NCBI RefSeq assembly: GCF_030348945.1
Contig: NZ_JAUCEN010000002.1
Span: forward strand, 1,488,001-1,552,000
Direction: 5' to 3'
Origin: Peribacillus sp. ACCC06369
Lineage (GTDB): Bacteria; Bacillota; Bacilli; Bacillales; DSM-1321
DNA length: 64,000 nt
Shown: positions 58,407 through 64,000 of the stretch, in pieces
Position numbering within the stretch: position 1 is the first letter of the stretch
Layout: each line of letters opens with the position of its first letter
The notes under the pieces: model-generated
The model's input: only the letters and a program-made list of their open reading frames with translations
The model's database searches: none
Told to the model about the DNA's origin: nothing
Position numbers and translations under genes: made by a program

Positions 58407-58649
58407 ATCCGTCAGAATATATATGAATTCATTCAAACAAACGAAGATATGCGAAATTACTTGAGGGTTAACCCTGCATGGTACAAAAGGTTAATGCGTA
58501 ATCCCCGTGAAGTGGATGTATTTGAAACCGAAGCGAAATTTTATTTTGAGAAGTCGATTCCACATCGGGTTTCTAAATTTTCGGAAAGCGTTCAAGTGGC
58601 TTCCATGATGCTTCATATGTTTCAAGCAATGAATGCTCCAAGTGAATGA
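58407..58649 (+). CDS. ylbE: YlbE-like protein, probable AUC start
   Basis: About 80 residues if initiated at ATC 58407, matching the B. subtilis length (79) and aligning the whole N-terminus (xRQNIYEFIQTNEDMRNYL). A perfect AAGGAGG lies seven bases upstream. The next in-frame ATG at 58449 removes 14 conserved residues and has no ribosome site. Core: AWYKRLMRNP and PHRVSKFSESVQVASMMLHM. Function unknown. Confidence 0.8.
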   Translation: MRQNIYEFIQTNEDMRNYLRVNPAWYKRLMRNPREVDVFETEAKFYFEKSIPHRVSKFSESVQVASMMLHMFQAMNAPSE

Positions 58650-58709
58650 AGAAAATAAGAGTAAATTACTCCTTTTGGCGAACAATAAAGGCAAAAGGGG
58701 GACGATGGC

Positions 58710-59135
58710 ATGAGAAAGTTGATTTTGGTTTTAACAGTGTTGATGGCAGCGTCGGGGTGTGGAAAGAAAATACCGGAACCTGAAAATTCAGAAGTAGCCA
58801 TACAAGATGTAACTGCCCATAAAGCTGCCACCACTGTATCGAGCATCCGAAATTCAGATGAGGACTTTCGGGTAAAAACTTTTGTGAAAGGCAACTCTGT
58901 TTATGTAGAGTGCTACTTGAAAAACTATGGTTTTTCTGAAGCGAATTCTGAACAATTGGCAACTGTGTCCGTATTTATTGATAATCAGAAGAAAGTTGAT
59001 AAGAGGACGGCGGCATTTATCTTAAAGGATGTCCCGAATGGCATGCATAAAATTAAGCTGGAGATTTTGAATGGTTCAGGTGAAAAAACAGGGCTGCAAA
59101 AAGAGTTTGAGGTACATATCACTTCCTCGATTTAA
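58710..59135 (+). CDS. small lipoprotein inserted between ylbE and ylbF
   Basis: 141 residues. Signal with lipobox AASGC at about 13-17, then a beta-rich domain (SVYVECYLKNYG, FILKDVPNGMHKIKLEI) that resembles an Ig-like fold. GGGGG upstream. No counterpart in the B. subtilis ylb cluster that I know. Confidence 0.7.
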   Translation: MRKLILVLTVLMAASGCGKKIPEPENSEVAIQDVTAHKAATTVSSIRNSDEDFRVKTFVKGNSVYVECYLKNYGFSEANSEQLATVSVFIDNQKKVDKRTAAFILKDVPNGMHKIKLEILNGSGEKTGLQKEFEVHITSSI

Positions 59136-59195
59136 TCAAACCATTAGCTTCTGAAAGGGAGAAATGGTAAAATGGTTGTGGAGGTGAGCTTGTTA

Positions 59196-59645
59196 ATGCT
59201 TGCTACTATGGAAATCATCGACATTTTACAACAGGCTGATGGATTGGCAGAAATGATCCTTCATTCTGAAATAGGGGAAGACTATCTCCTTAGTTTATAT
59301 AAATTACAAAGCGACAAAGAAGCTCAGAGGAAAATTTCCAAGTTTACTTCATTAAAGGATCTATTTGAAGATGTTCAAAGGTTCGGTAAATATCATCCGG
59401 ATTATAAACGCATCAATTTGGAAACCAGGGAAGCTAAACGAGACATGGATATGCATCCAACGGTTGCGGAGTTTAAGCGGGCGGAGACTGAATTACAATC
59501 GGTTCTTGATGAAATAAGCGGAAGAATAGGCCGTGCTGTTTCTGAACAGGTCAAAACCCCAGCGGGAAATCCATTTTTTGTATCATCTGGGGGATGTTCA
59601 ACGGGAAGTTGCGGAACCGGCGGAAGTTGTGGATGCTCTGCTTAA
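59196..59645 (+). CDS. ylbF: YlbF/RicF, Y-complex subunit
   Basis: 149 residues, equal to B. subtilis. With RicA (YmcA) and RicT (YaaT) it forms the Fe-S-bearing Ric complex that aids RNase Y processing and affects competence, biofilm and sporulation. Helical body with RFGKYHPDYK, and a C-terminal Cys/Gly tail (GGCSTGSCGTGGSCGCSA) that binds the cluster. ATG at 59196 is nine bases from GAGGTG. Confidence 0.93.
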   Translation: MLATMEIIDILQQADGLAEMILHSEIGEDYLLSLYKLQSDKEAQRKISKFTSLKDLFEDVQRFGKYHPDYKRINLETREAKRDMDMHPTVAEFKRAETELQSVLDEISGRIGRAVSEQVKTPAGNPFFVSSGGCSTGSCGTGGSCGCSA

Positions 59646-59851
59646 TGATATAGCCGGATCATAACAATTTATTGTTTGGCCGGCATTTCAATAAGCCATC
59701 GAAATTCGATATAACTTCGGAGTTCGGTGGCTGTGTCATGTATGGAACCGTCGTCCTGGATAGTGGGGGATAATGAATCAATGCAAGTATTAAATATCCT
59801 TCCTGAACCTCATTTCATTTTTGCGTACTTCTGGATAAGTTCCAAATGCGA

Positions 59852-60175
59852 TTAACTGCGATATAGGATACAATCCGGACAAAGGTTGCCGCAGCAAAAC
59901 ATCTTTTGTTGCGGCACATAAAAACGATGACGGAATACATATAAATGATCTTCCTGCCGTACAAAAATGGTTTCACAATGAAGCTGCTTGCCACGCATTG
60001 AAAGGCTAGCGGCTTTTTTTATTATGAAGGAAAGCTTACTATTATCATTTTGTGCCGGATGAAAATGGATATATATAAATGGTATACCTGTGAATTTTTT
60101 TATCGATGCTTGGGTAATTTCATCATTATCCAATAGATGATCTATAAATTGATCCCAAATTTGGTTTAAATCCAT
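59852..60175 (-). CDS. conserved hypothetical with C-terminal Cys cluster
   Basis: About 107 residues, starting MDLNQIWDQFIDHLLDNDE, ending in MFCCGNLCPDCILYR, a four-Cys cluster that could bind metal. AAGGGAG lies upstream of the ATG at somewhat long spacing. Family not recognised. Confidence 0.65.
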   Translation of the reverse strand: MDLNQIWDQFIDHLLDNDEITQASIKKFTGIPFIYIHFHPAQNDNSKLSFIIKKAASLSMRGKQLHCETIFVRQEDHLYVFRHRFYVPQQKMFCCGNLCPDCILYRS

Positions 60176-60312
60176 CGTTGTTTCTGCTCCCTTCACAGTA
60201 TGTATATTCATAATAGTAAGAGAATTTCGTTTATAATCTTTTTTCTTGGTTGAAAGTAAAGATTCTGCTATGCTACACTTAGTTAAAACCTTTATAAAAG
60301 GGAGTTATTGAT

Positions 60313-60588
60313 ATGCTTGGAGCGAGACAGGGAATCATCGTCTATTTACATACATTAAAACAAGCCAAAATGCTTAGGAAGTTTGGAAATATCCATTATG
60401 TTTCAAAAAAGTTGAAATATGTAGTCCTTTATACGAATATGGATGAAGTGGAACCACTGGTGGAAAAACTGAATAATTATTCGTTCGTAAAAAAAGTGGA
60501 CCTTTCTTACAAGCCTTTTTTGAAGGTGGAATTCGAAAACTCCAAGCCGGATAAAGCGAAAGAATATGATTATAAAATGGGAATTTGA
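60313..60588 (+). CDS. ylbG: UPF0298 protein YlbG
   Basis: 91 residues, starting [19 protein letters not shown], with a conserved [11 protein letters not shown] segment. Matches UPF0298/YlbG. GGGAG precedes the ATG. Function unknown. Confidence 0.9.
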   Translation: MLGARQGIIVYLHTLKQAKMLRKFGNIHYVSKKLKYVVLYTNMDEVEPLVEKLNNYSFVKKVDLSYKPFLKVEFENSKPDKAKEYDYKMGI

Positions 60589-60620
60589 AAAAAGCTGACT
60601 CATGCGGAGTCAGCCTTTTT
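60588..60620. terminator. bidirectional terminator
   Basis: AAAAAGCTGACT and AGTCAGCCTTTTT around CATGCGG; ends ylbG and the opposing gene. Confidence 0.9.
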
Positions 60621-60640
60621 CAATTCAGGCATCAAATCTT

Positions 60641-61030
60641 TTAGCCTAATGGGGGCAGATATCTATTCATTCGCAAAATGCCGATTAAGTGTTGGTAGTA
60701 CAACTCGATTTCTGCAAAAAGCGCCGAAGATTTCACATCGATTTCAATAATGGGTTTATTCAGTTCCTCCGCCAAGCTCTCAAAAAGCTCATAGCGTTTG
60801 TTTTTGGTGGCATGAGGGTTAGGTATGCCTTCACGGCAAATATAAAGCGGCTGGAATTTCCCTGGATCTGTAGGCTGCATGACAATGACCAATGACGTTA
60901 CCTTTTTATCATTTATTGTAGTATGCAGGGACAAAAGCCTTGCAACCCGATGCTTCTGATTGCGTCCTACTTCCAGTAACTCATATATATCGGAATACCC
61001 TTGTCCAAGTTCAATAAAACGTTGAATCAC
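60641..61030 (-). CDS. conserved hypothetical protein, DUF7147-like
   Basis: 129 residues, soluble alpha/beta, starting with GTG behind AGGAGAGG. I recognise the pattern as a Bacillus family sometimes misnamed methylthioribose kinase; it lacks kinase motifs. Function unknown. Confidence 0.65.
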   Translation of the reverse strand: MIQRFIELGQGYSDIYELLEVGRNQKHRVARLLSLHTTINDKKVTSLVIVMQPTDPGKFQPLYICREGIPNPHATKNKRYELFESLAEELNKPIIEIDVKSSALFAEIELYYQHLIGILRMNRYLPPLG

Positions 61031-61136
61031 TTAAACCTCTCCTAACTAACTTATTATTCATTACTTTATCATTATCACTCATAAAAGAGAAGGACAACTT
61101 CAATGACGAATCATGATAAAGAAACTTTGATATCAT

Positions 61137-61166
61137 AAAAAAAAGCCCTGCAAAAATTTGCAGGGT
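61137..61166 (-). terminator. minus-strand hairpin upstream of the DUF7147-like gene
   Basis: CCCTGCAAA/TTTGCAGGG arms, followed by a U tract on the minus strand only. It overlaps an alternative hairpin GGTCCTT/AAGGACC at 61164-61189. Confidence 0.55.
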
Positions 61167-61227
61167 CCTTCTATGTCTAACTAAGGACCAGAAGGCAAAG
61201 GGAGAGGAGAAACCGGAGGAAGAACTT

Positions 61228-61392
61228 ATGGGGAAACGTAAGCCTTCTCCGCGGTTGGCAACAACACCTAAAAAGGAATGTTGTTATTCACATTATTGCC
61301 AAAAACCACTTTATTATTCAAAATGTAAAAGATTTATAAAAAGAATGGATATATCCATCCCGATACGAAGTGATAAGTTGATTTCCTTTTAG
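61228..61392 (+). CDS. 54-aa basic Cys-containing protein (candidate)
   Basis: ATG preceded at eight bases by GGAGG. Starts MGKRKPSPRLATTPKKECC; a CC...C...C set of four cysteines with aromatic residues, and many Lys/Arg. The ribosome site and start lie in a predicted 12-bp hairpin (61214-61251), so translation could be conditional. Family unknown. It could be a sporulation or nucleic-acid-associated small protein. Confidence 0.5.
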   Translation: MGKRKPSPRLATTPKKECCYSHYCQKPLYYSKCKRFIKRMDISIPIRSDKLISF

Positions 61393-61487
61393 GAAATGCA
61401 GGAAATGGCTTTTATTATTGGCTAGCTTTTTCTAATATGTTAGGATAGGAAAGTAACAGAAATTTGTCATAAAATGTGGTGAGAATG

Positions 61488-62063
61488 ATGAGGGTCGTTT
61501 CCGGAACTTGTAAAGGAAGACCACTTAAGGCTGTACCGGGTACAGGAACCCGGCCGACTACTGATAAAGTCAAGGAATCCATTTTCAATATGATTGGTCC
61601 CTATTTCGAAGGAGGGCTGGTCCTTGACTTGTTCGCCGGGAGCGGTGGACTGGGAATTGAAGCGTTAAGCAGAGGCATGGATAAAGCCATATTTGTAGAC
61701 CGGGATTTTAAAGCAAATCAAACGGTTAAGGCCAATTTGGAACTATGTAAGTTTTCAGAGCGTGCAGAAGTTTATAAAAATGATTCAGAGCGTGCATTGA
61801 AAGCTTTGGTGAAAAGGGAAATGATTTTTGAATTAATTTTTCTTGATCCACCTTATAAGAAACAAAAGCTAGTTGAGATTCTTGAAGAAATACTTAAATA
61901 CCGATTGCTGAGCGATATGGGATACATTGTTTGTGAGCATGGTCATGATGTTACATTGCCAGAAAGAGTTGGTGACTTTACCGTTAAGAGAAAAGAGGTT
62001 TATGGTGTCATTGCCGTTACGATTTATCAATGGGGAAACGTACACGAACAGGGGGAACTATGA
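61488..62063 (+). CDS. rsmD: 16S rRNA (guanine-966 N2)-methyltransferase RsmD
   Basis: About 191 residues (YlbH in B. subtilis). SAM-binding LDLFAGSGGLGIEA (about 44-57) and catalytic DPPY (about 121-124). Modifies 16S rRNA. The MRVVSG start fits the family; in-frame GTG/ATG codons upstream to 61476 are possible. It abuts coaD. Confidence 0.92.
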   Translation: MRVVSGTCKGRPLKAVPGTGTRPTTDKVKESIFNMIGPYFEGGLVLDLFAGSGGLGIEALSRGMDKAIFVDRDFKANQTVKANLELCKFSERAEVYKNDSERALKALVKREMIFELIFLDPPYKKQKLVEILEEILKYRLLSDMGYIVCEHGHDVTLPERVGDFTVKRKEVYGVIAVTIYQWGNVHEQGEL

Positions 62064-62555
<492 letters not shown>

Positions 62556-62593
62556 AAAAAAGAGCATTGCCAATGCGCAATGCTCTTTTTTTT
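62556..62593. terminator. bidirectional terminator of coaD and ylbJ
   Basis: AGAGCATTGC and GCAATGCTCT arms flanked by A and T runs. Confidence 0.93.
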
Positions 62594-62597
62594 CGGT

Positions 62598-63815
62598 TTA
62601 AGAAAGGCCTTTGAATAGCCTTTTGGTATATATGATGATGTATAGGATCAAAAAGGCGAGGGTCAGAATTGGTCCGAAATCAAGCATATTTTGATAAAGG
62701 GAACTTGCATGTTCTCCTGATCCACTGACCGGGAAGGAGGGTATCGGGCTGCCACTGAACCTATTGCCTTTATAGAATGGTTCCCAAAGCAGGACTGTAA
62801 TTGTGGATGCCAGAAGGCCATGTGCTATCCTAGCCAGAAAAAAGGGAGCAAAACGAATGTCTGTTGTGGCTATGATACTGGCAACTTGCGCCTGAATGCT
62901 GAACCCGTTGAAAGCTAAGATGAAACTTGTCATAACAGTTTGCTGAAAGAGACTCGCATTTTCGACCGTACTGGTTAATTTTGAACCAAGAGTCATTTCA
63001 AACATGCCTGATATGAGCGGTAGGCTTAAGGAATCCGGGAAATTTAAAATATGTAAAATCCCACTTACCCACGATGCGAGCAATCCGGTAATGTTCATAT
63101 GAAATAAAAGCTTATTGACCACCGAAAAGAGAATGATGAACCCTCCGATCATCAATAAAGTTTGAATAGATGAGAGTACCGCATCTCCAAGCAAACTGCC
63201 AAAGGGTCTTGTTTCTTTTATTCTGGTTCGATGCATCTGGCCAAAGGCTTGTCTAATGGAGGGGAGCTTGGTCATTACTTTTGTATGGGATTGTTCTTCT
63301 TTCCAACGGTAAAAACGCATGATGATGCCTACACAAAAATTTCCTAGGTAGTGGGAAAGTGCAAGGATGATCCCTAAATGAGGATTGTGGAAAAACCCAA
63401 CGGCAACTGCAACGAACAGGAACAATGGATTGGAAGAATTGGTGAAACAAACGAGTCTTTCAGCTTCAATGCGTGTTAATTGTCCTTCCTGACGAAGCCT
63501 TACAGTGTATTTCGCCCCAGCCGGAAACCCTGATGCAAGTCCCATCGCCCAAACAAACCCGCCCACTCCCGGTACACGGAATAAGGGACGCATAAATGGT
63601 TCGAGCATGACGCCGATGAACCTGACAACCCCAAAACTGATTAATAACTCCGAGAAAATCAAGAAAGGTAGTAGCGAAGGGAAAACAATTTTCCACCACA
63701 TATTCAGCCCGCCTTTGGAAGCTTCAAATGATTCTTGGGGGAAGATGATCAAGCCAACTGTCATCATCGTGACGGAGGTAGCTAGTAGTACTGTTTTAGA
63801 TTTTGATTTTAGCAA
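62598..63815 (-). CDS. ylbJ: YlbJ sporulation integral membrane protein
   Basis: 405 residues, about eight to ten helices, nucleoside-recognition (Gate) fold. Conserved GLASGFPAGAKYTVRLRQEGQL, quoted in part near residues 90-112, matches YlbJ, needed for heat-resistant spores in B. subtilis. TTG start seven bases after GAGGAGG. Confidence 0.93.
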   Translation of the reverse strand: MLKSKSKTVLLATSVTMMTVGLIIFPQESFEASKGGLNMWWKIVFPSLLPFLIFSELLISFGVVRFIGVMLEPFMRPLFRVPGVGGFVWAMGLASGFPAGAKYTVRLRQEGQLTRIEAERLVCFTNSSNPLFLFVAVAVGFFHNPHLGIILALSHYLGNFCVGIIMRFYRWKEEQSHTKVMTKLPSIRQAFGQMHRTRIKETRPFGSLLGDAVLSSIQTLLMIGGFIILFSVVNKLLFHMNITGLLASWVSGILHILNFPDSLSLPLISGMFEMTLGSKLTSTVENASLFQQTVMTSFILAFNGFSIQAQVASIIATTDIRFAPFFLARIAHGLLASTITVLLWEPFYKGNRFSGSPIPSFPVSGSGEHASSLYQNMLDFGPILTLAFLILYIIIYTKRLFKGLS

Positions 63816-63914
63816 AATTCAGCCTCCTCTTGAAGGTTACTAAATAAGGGCAGTTCGTTTCGTATATAATAAAATATGAACATCCTTTTCGCGAAAAAGT
63901 AAGGTGCATGAATA

Positions 63915-64000
63915 ATGTGGATTGTACCGACATGTATAAATGAGGATAATCCGCACAATGGAAAATTCAATGTAGCCTTTCATTTACATGGCTGCATAGT
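63915..64000 (+). CDS. possible partial ORF at the window edge
   Basis: ATG with AAGGTG eight bases upstream opens a frame (MWIVPTCINEDNPHNGKF) that runs off the end. It is too short to identify and does not look like YlbK. Confidence 0.3.
   Translation, partial: MWIVPTCINEDNPHNGKFNVAFHLHGCI

Overview
The window is a stretch of ordinary low-GC Bacillaceae chromosome. Gene content and order follow the Bacillus subtilis ykuJ-to-ylbJ segment closely: ykuJ/ykuL/ccpC, dapH-dapL, ktrC, rnjA-rpoY, ykrA-defB, ykyA, pdhABCD, sr1/speA, yktA, ykzI-suhB, ylaF-typA-ylaH-ylaI-ylaJ-ylaK-ylaL-ylaN, pycA, ctaA/ctaB-CDEF-G, then ylbA, ylbC, ylbD, ylbE, ylbF, ylbG, rsmD, coaD and ylbJ. Sporulation-associated genes (YjcZ-type, YlaJ, YlbD, YlbJ), strong Shine-Dalgarno (SD) sites, frequent GTG/TTG starts and intrinsic terminators all fit an aerobic endospore former. 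Divergence from B. subtilis suggests a Peribacillus (Bacillus simplex)-like genome; that placement is an inference.

Layout. 0.1-5.3 kb: small envelope/redox proteins, a metallo-hydrolase, YkuJ, YkuL and an MFS exporter. 5.4-9.1 kb: CcpC, the acetyl-diaminopimelate branch of lysine/peptidoglycan synthesis, and the KtrC potassium gate. 9.1-14.6 kb: RNase J1 and RNA polymerase epsilon, a HAD phosphatase, peptide deformylase and small envelope genes. 15.2-20.3 kb: pyruvate dehydrogenase operon. 20.5-24.3 kb: a broken polysaccharide deacetylase, the dual-function RNA SR1 with its peptide SR1P, and arginine decarboxylase. 26.0-33.2 kb: a complete trpEGDCFBA operon behind two tandem tryptophan T-box leaders. 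33.2-34.5 kb: a small foreign-looking island with an intact yktB homologue next to a decayed resident yktB. 34.7-43.2 kb: ykzI-suhB and the yla cluster. 43.7-55.9 kb: pyruvate carboxylase and the caa3 cytochrome oxidase and heme A genes. 56-63.8 kb: the ylb cluster ending in rsmD-coaD and ylbJ.

Functional links. Pyruvate metabolism (pdh, pycA), citrate control (ccpC), the glycolysis-repressed sRNA SR1 and the terminal oxidase form a central-carbon/respiration neighbourhood. In B. subtilis SR1P acts through GapA on RNase J1, and rnjA is also in this window.

Most rewarding details: two exact CcpN-consensus operators at the sr1 promoter; twin Trp T-boxes; ongoing replacement of yktB; probable AUC and CUG start codons for ylbE and ylbC; and three unannotated small ORFs, namely a 23-aa cationic amphipathic peptide, a 54-aa cationic Cys-containing protein with a hidden ribosome site, and a Cys-rich leader peptide before ylaN. 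No CRISPR array, insertion sequence, rRNA, tRNA or defence system was seen.
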